NCBI GenBank assembly: GCA_965153455.1
Contig: OZ234498.1
Coordinates: forward strand, 10,850,001 to 10,914,000
From: Sphagnum compactum
Lineage: Eukaryota > Bryophyta > Sphagnopsida > Sphagnales
Direction: 5' to 3'
DNA: 64,000 nt
Positions 36,050-49,191 of this stretch are shown piece by piece; within the stretch, counting starts at the first letter, position 1; each line of letters starts with the position of its first letter. The notes beneath the pieces were generated by a model. The model was given only the letters and a program-made list of their open reading frames with translations. It searched no databases and had not been told where the DNA came from. Made by a program: the position numbers and the translations under genes.

Positions 36050-36660
36050 TGCAACATGTAATTCATAAATAATGAATTTAACATATTCAAAGTGAATGAT
36101 TCAACTCATGTGCAAATGTTAATAGGTCAAGAAATGTGAAAAAAAACCTCAATCTCAATATAAATGTGATGGGTTAAATTGGTGTGTGTATTTCAATATA
36201 TATTAGTACACACAATAGGTAAAATTTGAGTAATGGTTTCATGAAGTTCAAAGTGGATGATTCAACTCATGTATATATGTTAATACTTTAAGAATTGTGA
36301 AAAAAAAATCTTTCAAATATAATTGAAGAACATCGAATATTTACAAGTATTTTTATACATTTTAATAAATGCAACATGTGAATATTAGTTTTAACACATT
36401 AAAAGTGAATGGTTGTATTCATGAACACATATTGACAATTGAAAAAATGTGAAAAAAAATCACTAATTCATTATACTATAAATATGAAGTTTTAAGTTGT
36501 TAGATATTTTTTAATAAACTATGATAAACATAAGTGCAACCCATGAACAATGGTTTCAATGTGTTCAAAATGAATGGTTTAATTCATGTACCATGTTGAC
36601 AATTGAAGAGATGTCCAAAAAAACATTAACTCATTATAGGGCATTGTGTAAATAAAGTTA
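36050..36660. repeat. Degenerate ~160-bp tandem repeat, about four units
   Basis: Units beginning near 36050, 36218, 36367 and 36532 share GCAACATGTGAA, TTCAAAGTGAATGGTT, ATTCATGTxxxxATGTTGACAATTGAAG and AATGTGAAAAAAAA. Divergence is high. Confidence 0.65.
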
Positions 36661-37039
36661 AGAATTATTTCAATTTTACCAATTCAACAATTTGAAATTA
36701 TTTAAAAATAAAATAAAATCCAAATTATATTCGTAAGTGAACAAACTATAAACAATATTGGTCATTAACTAATGTAATAAGTCATTTGCAACGTCAAAAT
36801 GACCAAATGTGATTGTAATGTAGTCAAATTAGATAGTAAATGCAATGTGTGAAGATGGAAAAAAGTTTCTTCTTGTGCAACCTAGAAAACATGATGTGAA
36901 TCCATTTAGCATGGGCAGTAAATGAAAGAAACAAATTTATATTAATGTGCATGACTTGAATGAAATTAAAACATTGTATTCATTAAAAAAATTCAATGTT
37001 TTCAAAAGATGGACATTGGATGCAAGAAACTTAAACATG

Positions 37040-37850
37040 AAATGTCCATGTGAAAGGAAAATGACAATTATTGAACAAAATAGATTTGAGACATGAAATG
37101 TTTATGTGCAAATGGAATTAGGGGCACCGAGCCAAGCAACGAAGTCATGAATTGCCCATTTTTGAAAAGAGTGATAAACATCAAACAAAACAAGCTATGT
37201 ATGAGAAATGTCCACTTATGAATGGAATGATGGGCATGAAACAAAACAAAGTGATTGAGACATGAAGTGTCCATGTGTGAAAAAGAACAATGAAATTGGG
37301 ACACCCAATGAAACAATTGAAACATGAAATGTCCACATGTGAATGGAACAATGGGTGCCTAATGAAGTGTCCACATGTGAACACAAGGGTGGACACCTAA
37401 TGAAACAATTGAAACAGGAAAAATTTCAAGTGTCAATGAAGCAAGGGGCACTTAATGAAGCAAATTTAGACAAAAGATGTCTTGGCGTGTGTGAATGGAA
37501 CAATGGGCACCTATTGAAAGTACTTGAAACATGACACATCCTTGTGTGAACAAAATGATGGGCACTAAGTGAAACAATTGAGACATGATGACACATTTGT
37601 ATAAATGAAATGATGGGCACCAAAACAATGCAATTGAGACACAAATGTCCACATGTGAATGAATTGATGGGTATGTAGTGACATAATTGACACATGAAGT
37701 GTCCAAATGTGAACAAACTAATGGGCACCAAAATGAAGCAATTGAGACACAAATGTCCATGTGTGAATGAATTGATGGGTACATAGTGATGCAATTGAGA
37801 CATGGAGTGTCGAAGTGTGAACAAACTAGTGGGCATTAAACAATAACAAA
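37040..37850. repeat. Minisatellite, about 15 units of ~55 bp
   Basis: The consensus is near ACATGAAATGTCCACATGTG followed by AATGGAATGATGGGCACCAAATGAAACAATTGAG. Units vary from 45 to 62 bp. In the right part (about 37635-37840) a two-unit block of ~108 bp occurs twice, a small higher-order repeat. The array lies upstream of the GC-rich block before nucleolin. Confidence 0.85.
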
Positions 37851-37929
37851 GAGAACTAGTGAAGGCATGCCCATAAATAGAAAATGAACCTGGGCACCAC
37901 TCTAGGGTCAAAAAGCACCATATACTGAT

Positions 37930-38748
37930 ATGTTCATGAAAAACACCCAGTGTGAACAGCTCGGATGTTCGTTCACACCGCGGGTGAGAAAAAGGGTACT
38001 GAAAGAAGCCCAGCCAAGTTGGCCCTTCTCGGGACCTGGATTTACATTTAACCTTACCGTCAGCGTAGCCCTAATGAGACAGAGCAAGAAGCACGGACGC
38101 CCGTGTGAAAGGAGCTTCCGCGGCGGCCGCCCTCCCCGCCCTCCTCTTTTGGTTTTGAGCTTTGGTTGCGCTTGTCTATCTATGTATTGCAGAGAGAAGC
38201 TCGCAAGTACATCTTGTGTTACGCATCGCAACTAAATCGACATCGCATGCGCGGGTACCATTTCGAAGAAGCATTATTCTATAAGGCATTATACAGGTGT
38301 CTAATTTGTCTAATTTTCCCACCTTCATTTGGTGTGATGAAGGAGATTAGATTCTCGTCCATGAGGGTTTTAGAAGGTCTACGAGGGTTCAGCGTCTCGA
38401 GTCGCGACCTCTGAATGGGGTGTGTTTAGAGGAACGTTACGCAGACTTTGCGTGTTTTAATCTGCTTCGGAAGAAGCGCAATAATAGGTTTTTGTCTTAC
38501 TTTTGTTTTGTTTAATTTGTGAACGCTGTTCCAGTTCTACTTACGTAGGGTTTTTCGGATATGAGTTTGATTCTTGCATGCATAGAGCAATGGGAGTCCA
38601 ACGCTAGGTTTCTTCGCTTTTCGTGTTTCCGAACGTGGATTGATGTGCACACAAAGCTTTAGGGTTTTGTCCTTGTGTTATTATGTGGGGCGACACTCGT
38701 AGCCGCGGGTTTTAGAGCATGTCAAGTTTTGTTGTCACGCGGGGACAG
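37930..38748 (+). promoter_or_regulatory. Probable nucleolin promoter and leader exon
   Basis: A GC-rich block at about 37960-38250 stands out from AT-rich DNA on the left. A TTAGGGTTTT motif at 38659-38669 is a telobox in reverse orientation, typical of plant ribosome-biogenesis genes. A leader exon probably ends at GGGGACAG/GTATGG (38748/38749). Confidence 0.5.
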
Positions 38749-39719
38749 GTATGGTCATTGCTTGCTTCTTGAGATGTGAAAGTAGTCCGTGCTTTGTTCT
38801 TTGTTATCGGATTCTGTCTGTGGTTTTGAATGATGCTTTTACAAATGTGCTGTATGTGGCATATGAGGTGTGCCTCTAGAACGACCGTTCAAGAAGGTTG
38901 CAAGGAACAGTCTATGGTTCACATCTCTCAGTTCCCGTCACTTCAGGAAAATTACAATCACATGGATACTTTTTTTTGGTTCATGTGTGGGAGTTGTGAA
39001 AAGTCTCTCCTGTTCCCTGACTGTTCCCCTGTTCTTTGTAGTCTTCTGAGTACTGTCTGAAACCGGGAAGATGTTGCACACTGATAGGGTTTTTCCTTTC
39101 CCAATGAAATCAGGTCTTGTGTGTTGCTATTCATTTCACAGTCCCCATGCTATTGCTTGATTTCTGGGTGAGTGGTTCTGTCACACATTTGGATGAGCTT
39201 GTGCTGGGAAGTACACAAATCCTTCTTACAGTAACACTAGTCTTGTCCAAAATCAAGAAGTTAGGAAAATATTATTTTGGTTCCTTGTGTTGTGTGAACT
39301 TAGCTTTGTCCAACTTCACAGCACTTGGGCCATCAGGGCTGTACCTTAGGATTTCCTGAGTCTTGAATTGATGAGACTCTGGCATTGTATTCTGGCCAGC
39401 AGTATTGAATTCTCAATGATATGTCTGAGGTTTATATTTTTAGCTGTGGTTGTATTCAGCTACTTCTGTTTGAATACCACCACAAACATTCTTTTTCTGC
39501 TTGTGGTCAAGATAGTCTATGTTCTGGAACTCTTCATGTCCTGTGCCTTTTCTCATCACCTAGGGTTTAGTAGTTGGATACTTTACAGCCGGTGTGTCAT
39601 GTATGTCTTTTTATTTTAAGCAAACTGTTAGTTTGACCTCTTAAAATTATTGGGGAATAAAACTGGATTCAGGTCCACTTGCTTGTGAAATGAGAATCAT
39701 TTTCCATTTGTCATTGCAG
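38749..39719 (+). other. Probable leader intron of nucleolin
   Basis: The proposed donor GTATGG at 38749 and the acceptor TCATTGCAG ending at 39719 bracket about 970 bp of T-rich DNA without coding features. The start codon follows 41 bp after the acceptor. Inferred from splice signals only. Confidence 0.45.
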
Positions 39720-39760
39720 GGTTCCTTGTGACATTATTCTCTGTGGAATATTCACTAGTC

Positions 39761-42700
39761 ATGGGGAAGAAAAAAGCTGTTGAGGTATGCATGCAAAAAG
39801 CCCTCCATTTCTTTCCACTGCATTTCTAACCTGCTGGGTTTTAGATTCTTGGGTTCTTTATAATGGCTGTCCATTTGTCTATTGTTCAGACGAGGACATC
39901 TTTGTTCTGCATGGGATTGCACATTGTTGCCTACTTCCATATCATGTTGGACAGACATTCCCCTGACACTGTGTTGGTGGTGTGTGAATTGAAATCATAG
40001 GTTGCTGTGCCAGTGCCTGCAAAAGTAGAGAAGAAAAAGTCAGGTACTTAGTTCTGCTCTATGGTTATTTTATTCTAAAGGTTGTTGTGGTAGTTAAAAC
40101 AAACGTTACATATGTTTGGAACCTGGGCCTTGGAAGGGAAATATCTGTTCTTGCACTGTCTGGCTGCTCTATCAATGTGTACAGACACAGACACAAGAAC
40201 CTCCAAGAGCCTTTGTATCTCCATTTTCTGATGAATGAATTGTTCTACAGATTGTTAGAATTGCCTTTGACACAGGATGTACCAAAATCTGGACAAATTG
40301 AAATTTTTTTTTGGTGGATTTCAAGAGCATGATATTTCTAGGTATGTTCTCATTTGATGTGTGCAAATTGACAGTAACTGTTTGCCCATGTCAATCCATC
40401 AATGTTGTTGATCTAGGCAAGAGAGTGTTGGAAGAGGCTGTGACAGCTCCACCTCCCAAGAAGTCTAAAGCAGAGAAGAAGGTTGTCCCCCCTCCCAAGG
40501 TTGAAGAATCTTCGGAGGAGTCAGATGAAGAAGAGGTGGTATGTGCAGCTGACAAGTGTTTTCTTGTTCTTTACTGGGCTTCTCTTTACTGCTTTTATCT
40601 GTGCATGCTGAAATTCACAAGCTTACTTATTTTGTGATAGTTTCTTGGCTTATGTGCATCCGGTTTGTTATGTTCTGCAGCCACCAAAGCCTGTGGTCAA
40701 GCCAGTGGTGAAGGCCCCAGTGAAGCCAGTCAAGGCAGTGAAGGCAGCCCCTGTAAAGAAGCCTGTAGCACCTGAAAGCAGCAATGATGAGGATGAGGAA
40801 GAATCTTCAGACGAGGTAATTCACAGTGAACCTCTATCATTTTGTGTATATTTCTGCCACTGACTTTGTTGACCGGAGTTGGTTCTGCTAATGTTCTGTC
40901 ATACTGGACAGGAGTGAAAAAGAAATTCATTTCTTGCTTACCTTCCCATGATCCTTTGGTTTCTTGCAGGAGATGGTCCCTGTGAAGTCTGTTCCTCTAA
41001 AGAATGGAAAACCAGTAGCTGATGAGACCTCAGAAGAAGAGGAGAGTGAGTCAGAGGAAGAAGCCAAGGTGTGTTTTTGAGATTTCTCATGGGATTGTGA
41101 GTTGAGATGTATGATAGTTTGGATAGAGGAGGTGGTGGCTCCAAGTTTGATGGTGTACTACTCTGGTGTGATGCTTTTATTGTACTGTAGTCTAAAGATT
41201 TCTAGTCATCTGGTGGATTTCACTATAGAGTACTGACTTATGAATTGTAATTCTTCTGTCATTTCTCTTATTGAAGGTGTTACATTCTTTGAGTCCAACT
41301 GTTGTATATGCAGCCGGTAGCAAAAGCAGTCAAAGCACCTCCCAAGAAGGATGAAAGCAGCGAAGAAGAAGAAGATGATGATGATGAAGACGAGGAGGAG
41401 GAGGATAGTGAGGAGGAAGAAGTGGTAAAATTTCCATCATGTTCAAATTTCTGAAATCTCCATTTGGTCTTGCTTATGCTTTAGTTATATGCCTTGCATG
41501 GAAAACAGAGTCATAGAGTGTAGGACTTGAAGGGTAAGCCCTGGATTGAGTTTTGGATGTTCTTGTCCTACCCTTGAAAATTGTAGTCTTTGGTTATTGT
41601 TGTGCCAAGCTAATTCTGCAATGCACATAGTTCTCTCTAGTTTCTTTAATTCTGCTGGTTACTGCGATTCTCATTGAATGTGGATGCTATAATCCCACTC
41701 AATACTTTCAGGTTTGTCTCTAAGAAGAATATTATCTTTTTGTTAAGCTTTGTTAGCTTTCTCTTCAGCTCCTTCCGTTCTCTTCCTCTGTGGGATCCCT
41801 CTCTCTTTCTGCAATACTCTGTGTGCTCTTGCCTTCTCTGGATACTCAACCATGTGCATGAGGTATCCTGTGATTCTGTGTTGTGCTAGTAGAGTTCATG
41901 ATTGGTTATTAGTCAGTGGTTTTGAGGTTCTGAGAATCTGGCTGCCCAACTGTGTCAGGTACCTGCAAAAGCTGTAGCTGTGAAGACTGCACAAGTCAAG
42001 AGTGACAAGATTGAGGATGAGGATGACAGTGAGGAGGACGAAAGTGAGGAGGATGAAAGCGAGGGTGAAGAGGTATAGGCATGCTTCTTTGTTTTTAATA
42101 TATATTTTCTATTTTCCTTGGTCTTGGTGTGCACATGATGTATGCAATTTTAACATGTGGAATGATCATATCCAAGTATTCAAGGTTTGCAACCAGTCAA
42201 AGATGATTAGCACTGATGAGTGTCTCAATATGCAAGGAAAGAAATGTAGAGTTTCAATTTTATGTGTGAACTTCAATCAATACATAGGAGGCATTTTTGA
42301 AAGCAGACAGGGCTTTACATTGTAGCTTTGTAGCTGTGTTGACATGAGTTTGGTTTCTGGAGGTATTGGATATGATATATGTGTGATGTTGCTGAGAAGT
42401 GCTCTATTTTGATAATGCGAGCCAGGTTCCTGTGAAGGCTGCACCTGTGAAAGCTGCTCCATCAAAGGCACTTCCCAAGAAGGAGGAAACTGAGGATGAG
42501 GATGAGGATGAGGATGATGAAAGTGACGAGGATGAAAGTGAGGATGAAAAGGTGTGTATCAAAATTTGCGCATCATTATATCTTTATTGAGTCTTCACTA
42601 TTGTTTGTATTTTGGTTGGAGTATAAATTCAATATTGTCTGTAAGTTTTATTTCACATCTGAGTGTTTTTTCTGATTTGTAAGTCAGGTACCTACGAAAG

Positions 42701-45700
42701 CTGCACCTGCCAAAGCTGCACTACCTCAATCCAAGATTGATACTGAAGATGATGAGGATGACAGTGATGAGGATGAAAGTGATGATGATCAGGTGCGTCT
42801 GGTCTTCCTTATCTTGCAAATCACCTCTGACTGTAGGTGTTGTGTAGTGGATGCTGTGACATTTAGTAAGGTTGTATTGTTCTGTAACTGCATTTGATTG
42901 TGTTTGTGCAATTTCAGCCTGTGAAAAATGGGGCCAAGGCAGCAGCTAAACCTGAAGAGAGTAGTGATGAAGATGATGACAGTGAGGAAGAAAGTGAGGA
43001 GGAAGCCAAGGTATTTCTGATCAATTAGCCTGTCTTCCATCTGTTTTTTCAAGCCTGATGGTCATTCTCTTGAAAGGGAAACAGAATCAGCTGAGTAAGG
43101 ATTGATTAACTTCTGTTTTGAAAGATGGACAAGGGAGGTGGTGGCATGCAATCCTGGCAATGTTACTTGTAATACTGCAATAACTTTCTGATTTACAGGT
43201 TCAGAATGGGAATGTGAAAACCAAAGCTGTTGATGATGACGATGAGGAAGATGAGGACAAACAGGATGAAAAGAAACCAGAGGTATTTGCACTGTTGGTT
43301 TTAGGTTATGTTACATACCAAATTCAATACACAGTTACTTTCGTGTACCTGATCATGAAAATTTCTCTCTTGTTGGTTGTGATATTTTTTCCAGCTGAAA
43401 CATGCTGTGAAAGCTGTCCTTTTCATGCAGGTGAAAACGCCTGGCAGCAAATCCAATGTAGGTGGAGGTGGTGGCAAGAAGCTTTTTGTGGGGAATCTGA
43501 GTTTCCGAGCCACTGAAGACACTCTGTAAGTGTTCATGTGGAGCAGTTTGTGCTGCTATGGCTCATTGAATGTTTTATAATTGTGGTTTTAGTGTTCCAG
43601 GAGGTTTTGCTTCCACTAAATTGTAGATAAAGACTGGTTTGTCTCTTGTTGAAGCAGTATGGTTGACATTGCTGTGGTGTTTTTCCAGGTATGAGTTTTT
43701 CAAGGCTGCAGGACCTGTGAGTGATGTCTATATTGCTCAAGATGATAATGGGAGTCGTGGATTTGGCTTTGTAAGAATGGATACCGAGGAAGGTGTTGCC
43801 AAGGTGATGTCCTCAGGACCTCATCCCCATGCCAAGCAATCCTTGTGGATAATCTTCTTCCAGTATTTGAGCTGGTTACAGTCATTTGGTGTTGTATTGA
43901 TCTCATATCTACATGCTGCTCTTTGCAGGCACTTGAATTGAATGGCCAGTACTTAGAAGGAAGGGAAGTTCACTGTGAAGTTGCACGGGAGCGTGAAGAC
44001 AGATCCCAGACCTCAGGCAAAAACTGGAATTCACCTGCGTATGTCGCTGAACTTCTGCATTATTTCTCTGTTCTTTGTGACTTTCAACATATATGAGGAG
44101 TGCTGGCTTGGCCTGTAGGACTTGCTCAAGAACATATGAGTTGTGGGAGATCAAGTTGGCATGTTCTGCAGTGGACAAATTTGAGAGCAATTGTACTTCA
44201 TCACATGTGGCTGTGGCTACTGTTATTTCAGTGGAGTTACAGCAGCAGCGTTTTTATGTTACTGACAGTCAGGTTATCAAACTTTGCATGCCAGTGGTGA
44301 AAATGCAGGTTTTACACCAAATCCAAGGCCAGGAGCTGACAGGACTGTGTTTGTCAGGGGGTTTGACAAGTTCCAAGATGAAGACACAGTGAGTAGATCA
44401 GTTTCTTTAGCAGCCAGAACGCAATCAAGCCAACAACTGTTGCTCCTGAATAGATCCTGTATTGTTTGTTGCAATCTCTTATTACTTGCACTTCTGAAAC
44501 TTGCCAGTGATCTCATATAGTGAGTCGGCTGTTTTACAGATCAGGAATGAGTTGACTGAATTTTTCAGCGCATCTGGTGAAGTTCACAATGTTCGAATTC
44601 CCACAGATAGAGAGACAGGGGAAATCAGGGGGTGTGTTTTGAAACCTATCTTTTGATTGTATGAATTGCGCTTATCTTCCAGGACATGAATTTCATTCAG
44701 GGAAGAATGGATTGCATCATGTTGAGCTCCAGCTGATCATGTGTCCTTGTGCTGCACTTACAGGTTTGCATATATAGTCCTTGACTCCAAGGATTCTTTG
44801 ACTAAGGCACTGGAGTTGGATGGGTCGGACTACAATGGGCGCTCTTTGCGTGTTGACTTAGCTGGTGAAGGCGGTGGTGGCGGTGGGGGCGGTGGTGGCG
44901 GCGGCGGCGGCAGTGGTGGGCGAGGAGGTTACAGTGGTGGTGGTTTTGGTGGACGTAGTGGTGGTCGTGGTGAGTTACACAAATCTCAGGCATCTGAGAT
45001 GGTCTTTGCAACCCATAAGCTGCAAATCCCACTTGACCTCTTCCAAAAACTTCGTGGCTTACAAGATTGCTGATGATCAGTGGGTGTGCTGTAATAGCTG
45101 GTCAGAACCATAGATATTGCTGTGGAAGGTCACTGAACATGCATGTGATTTGTTATTGTTCAAACAGCTCCTTGGATTTTTAGGGTTGAGTTTCATCTTT
45201 TTCCTCGCTGGTATGCAATTGGATCTGAAATCTCTTTAGACCTGTTGTCAGGTCATCTCTCACTGCTTAAATTGTAAGCATGGAAATTGTCTCAGTACTT
45301 GTGAAGATATTTTTGTGCTACTATGAGTGAAGTTCCATGTTTATGTTCATGGGCAATCAAACAAGAACATGATGAAGAAAGAGAACTAGTTGACAATGGT
45401 CTAGTTCATTTCATGTGGACAGGGAGAGGAGGAAGAGGGGGTAGAGGAGGTTTTGGTGACTCTGGGGGTCGTGGAGGCCGTGGAGGCAGTGGGGGTCGTG
45501 GAGGTCGTGGAGGCAATGGGGGTCGTGGCATCAGCATGGCTGGAACAGGTCTGGATTTTTCCTGACTTTGTGAGGCTCACTTTGAATTTATGTATAATAT
45601 TTGAGTTTCTTTTTGCTGGAGAATCTAGAATGTTACCATATGTGAATGTCTGATTCTTCACACCTGGAGAACCTACTATTTGCAATGATCACAGATTGCC

Positions 45701-45847
45701 AGTCTTTCACATGTAAACTTTTGTGGTCAAGTGTATCTCAATGGCCACGCCAACCACTTATTCTTTAGGCATCTTGTCAGTATTCTGAGGACCTAATTAA
45801 ACTGTTCTGTCTGTGCAGGAAAGAAAATGACATTTGGCGATGACTAG
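39761..45847 (+). CDS. NUC1: Nucleolin, complete, 640 aa
   Basis: Exons: 39761-39784, 40001-40043, 40417-40538, 40681-40815, 40970-41068, 41314-41424, 41959-42072, 42426-42551, 42688-42792, 42918-43010, 43199-43282, 43431-43525, 43689-43803, 43929-44038, 44295-44388, 44540-44631, 44764-44969, 45423-45548 and 45819-45847; all join in phase. Order: MGKKKAVE start, alternating Lys/Pro/Ala basic motifs and long Glu/Asp/Ser acidic runs (to about residue 350), RRM1 (KKLFVGNLSF ... GSRGFGFVRM), RRM2 (RTVFVRGFDKF ... IRGFAYIVL), a Gly-rich RGG domain, and the end KKMTFGDD, a typical plant nucleolin end. Nucleolin acts in the nucleolus in rDNA transcription, pre-rRNA processing and chromatin. Ser residues in the acidic runs sit in casein-kinase-2-like contexts. 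Confidence 0.93.
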
Positions 45848-46570
45848 AGGGTTCCCTAGTACATGGTGGTGCCTCATTTGAACTTTCTTACTATCACTGT
45901 TTTGGTGAACTAGTTTGCTCGCCATTGGATCAGGAACAATGGTGGACACGGCTGGGGCTGGGGTATATTATAGGTTGAGTTGTTTTGATGACAAATGGAA
46001 TTGCAATCAAATTCCTTGGCTATGGTTTTGGGAGTTCTGTGCAGTTCATGGAATCTTCCTGTCAATTTGTCATGTGGAGGAGGATTAAAATCAAGGCTCC
46101 TGTGTCATTATGTCAATCAGCAAAGGAACTTAGTGGTAGTATGCATCTTGATGTACAATGCTAATTTTCTTTCAATGCTTTGGCTCAGTTCTTTTTTGTT
46201 CCCCAGTTGAACGGGACACTAAGGACTCTCCTTTTCATCAACCTGAACAGATGATGTTGACAGGACTTTTAGGTCAGATTCATGGCTTTCAATGCCAAAT
46301 TCTCTGATAATTTTGTTGAAGCCTTTTTGGTAAGCCTGATTATATGACCCAAGTGTTTCTGTTTAGTGTATATCTTACTGAAAACTCGATTGTTGTTTAA
46401 TTTGTTACTCCTTCAGTTTTACAATATGTATGTGCCTTTGACCCATCTATGTTTCATGTGGATTCTGTTTCTCATTATTAGTCTGGGTAGCATGCTGGTT
46501 TATGGTTCTGTTAAGCCGCGTTCTTACAATTGGTATCAATTTAGTATCTGCATAAGGTGTTAAATATCAT

Positions 46571-46800
46571 GTTGACACAAACTCAGGATGCAGATATTTG
46601 CATAATTTTTTGCCTGAAATTCAGTGTGGACTATTATATGTCTACACCCTCTGTTGGGATCTGATGAAGTTGGCCCGGAGTCATGGCAGCTCATTACTGC
46701 TATTCACAATGAAGGTGATTGTCTTGCACCTTGTGACACTGATAAGATTATGAGTTATGACTGCACTCATTCTTTTGTGTCAGGTTTGGTTTTATGTTTT
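46571..46800 (+). repeat. Dispersed repeat, copy 1
   Basis: Shares with 47897-48100 the phrases TTGACAxAAAxTCAGGATGCAGAT, GATGAAGTxxG, ATGGCAGCT and CTGATAAGxTTATGA. A diverged third copy lies at about 54545-54650 (GGCATCTTCTTGCTGCTATTC, GGATAAGGTTGGTTATTACT). The unit has no recognised product. Confidence 0.6.
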
Positions 46801-47896
46801 GTAGTTACTGCGCACTCTCATGTATCAATAAATCTTGGGTGGGTTGCTTGGATCAACTCATGCCAAAGTGCTTTATTTTGGTCAGTTTTCCGTTTGCTGC
46901 CCAAACTAATGTCAAGAACCTCAATCAACGGATATAATGCAGAATCTCAAGAGTTCACATGCCTAAATGGGGGCACTTTTGGGGAGGATGGTCAATGCAA
47001 TCCAAGCAAAATCCCTGTACACTTGTCCTCATTCCCAATGTGAATCTATATCCGTTGTTAACTGGAACATGGTTTTTGAAGTTCATCATTTGATACGCTG
47101 ACTGGTTCCTGATTGTGTTTCTCACTACATGTTGCAATGAAACCCTTCCAAGGTAGGAAGTTATGTCAGATGAACTTAATGACAGTAAGGGATGCATTAA
47201 AAACCTTTGGACTTTTTCTTTTGGTGCATCAATGGTTTGCACACTTCAGCAATACTGCTGTTGTGGTGAAGCCTGAAATAACAGTTCAATTGGTATGCTG
47301 TGAATCTTATTTAAGACTTTTTCACTGGGAATGTCTGCAAATTCACATTTGGGTGTCTGACCCAATCTCAAAACAAGTATTGAGTTCAACTAGCTGTCCT
47401 GTATTTAGTGTGCTCAAATACACTGTCTATTGAAGGCTAAAAGTCACCAACTGTGGACTAGCTAAATAGATTGATGCCAAATGTATTGGAGTTGAAGGTA
47501 TACTCTGATATAATGATCAAGTTCTTGAGAAATTGGGTCCTCTGTACACATAACAGAACTTTGGCTTGAGGTGCTTCATGTATACAAGCAATTTCGAGAA
47601 TGCTTTTGAGATTTTGTCATGCAATTTTGAAGAGTCAAACTCTGTTTTGATACTGGTTATTGAGGATCCTGGATATTGGTCCCTGGATCTTAATTGTGAT
47701 ATGCAGCTTTACTCATGTGGGGTGGCCTTGTTGAACTAAAATGCTTGCTTTTATGGGAACAAGAAAAAAAGATATGAAGTTTTTACCCTTACAAGCTTGT
47801 TGCAGCTTGAGTGAGGTTATGGTTGACTTTTTTATTAGCACTGTCTCTTGAGTGCTAGCCAAGATCATGACTGAATTTTCCTGTCACTTCTAAAAA

Positions 47897-48100
47897 CTTG
47901 ACATAAATTCAGGATGCAGATGTTGTATAACAGTTCACCCAAAACTTTTGGGCAGATTATTTACACCCACCATTGGGAAACGATGAAGTCAGTGGGTAGC
48001 TATGGCAGCTTGTCACTGTTACTAAGGATGAAGGTGATGGTCTGAGACTTCAAGAGTGACTCTGATAAGGTTATGACTGTATTCATTGACCTTCAAATTG
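47897..48100 (+). repeat. Dispersed repeat, copy 2
   Basis: Homologous to 46571-46800 over most of its length, about 1.3 kb away in the same orientation. Its origin is unclear: possibly a small segmental duplication of 3' flanking DNA. Confidence 0.6.
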
Positions 48101-49191
48101 TTGTTGTGGAGATGAATTGTCAACCTCCTTTAATTGCAACTAGGGTGCATAGTGCTTCAGATGAATCGACAACAATACTTGGCCATACCTCTTCATGCAA
48201 TGCAGCGTTCACTGAATCCGGGAAACTCCCAGGTGAGCCCCTTCATGTTGTCAACCTTTCTAGCAATAGAAAAGTGAATGAATAGAGTCCTTTGGCTGGG
48301 GCTTATCCAGTTAGTCGTATGAACTGTGAGGATGTGACAAGCTACACAAGTTGATGAACAATAGCAAAGAGAGGCACTATGGTTAGAGTGAATTTGGAGG
48401 GAAGATGCAACAAACATGCTTGACCTCCACTCCTGTTGCAGCTCAAACATGTTGCTCACTGCCTTGGGCTTTACCTACCACTTTGGTTTGCAATCCCAAC
48501 CAGTCTCCTTTCATCACATATAGACAAATCACAAGGCACTTGCTCAGTACGACAACACACATGAAGCTCCCTTTCATTTGCAATCACAACTTATCTCCTT
48601 TCATCGCATATACACAAATCACAAAAAGTCATTAATACACAAAAGTAAATAAAATGTTGGCTTTGTGGGTGGCAAGTGACAAGAAGAAAAACAATTCTTC
48701 CCATGCAGTCCGTAGATATTAAATCATGCACACAAATCAACTACGACAACAATGTAGATTTGATGATTGCTTCAACCCCAAATTTCTATCGAACTAGCTA
48801 CTTGGATATGGATCACATCGAAGAAAAGTATTTACATAATTATGGGTCGATTTTGAACAAATCAATGAAGAATGTTACAATTTGGAGCTATGGTTTGTAT
48901 ATGTGTAAGTGTGTTTTTTGAAATAAATAATGCATATATACTTATATAATTTTACACACCATATAAAATAATGTAAACAAATCAATAAACACAACACACA
49001 ACAAATATATGCAATATTGTATGTCCTCTTTTTTCTTCTCTCAAAATAACACTACAAAAGTGGAGCTGGTTCAGCCCGAAAAAAAAAAAAAAAAAAAAAA
49101 GGCAAAGGGAAAATGGGTAGGTGTGAGTTAAAAGAATCACATGGCCTTGGCGCCAACAATGTTTAAATTTTCACTGTAATAAGGTAAAAAC

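Larger units (their letters stand above)
45848..49190. other. Intergenic DNA with dispersed repeats
   Basis: No gene recognised. It holds the nucleolin 3' UTR and two copies of a dispersed repeat listed separately. A 48-bp direct repeat occurs at 48487-48534 and 48577-48624 (CTCCTTTCATCxCATATAxACAAATCACAA). A 22-nt poly(A) tract lies at 49079-49100. Confidence 0.45.

Noticed and set aside
37426-38235. Minus-strand frames rich in His/Ser across the minisatellite and GC-rich block
   Set aside because: They track the repeat unit and the nucleolin promoter and have no start or splice context.
45070-45136. Possible C/D snoRNA in the last long nucleolin intron (GCTGATGATC ... CACTGAAC)
   Set aside because: The C box is imperfect and the flanks do not pair into a stem. 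No guide region could be supported.
46651-46745. C/D-box snoRNA-like spacing (TGATGA ... CTGA) near nucleolin
   Set aside because: Animal nucleolin introns host snoRNAs, so I looked. These boxes lie in the 3' flank, have no terminal stem, and the same boxes drift in the second copy of the repeat.
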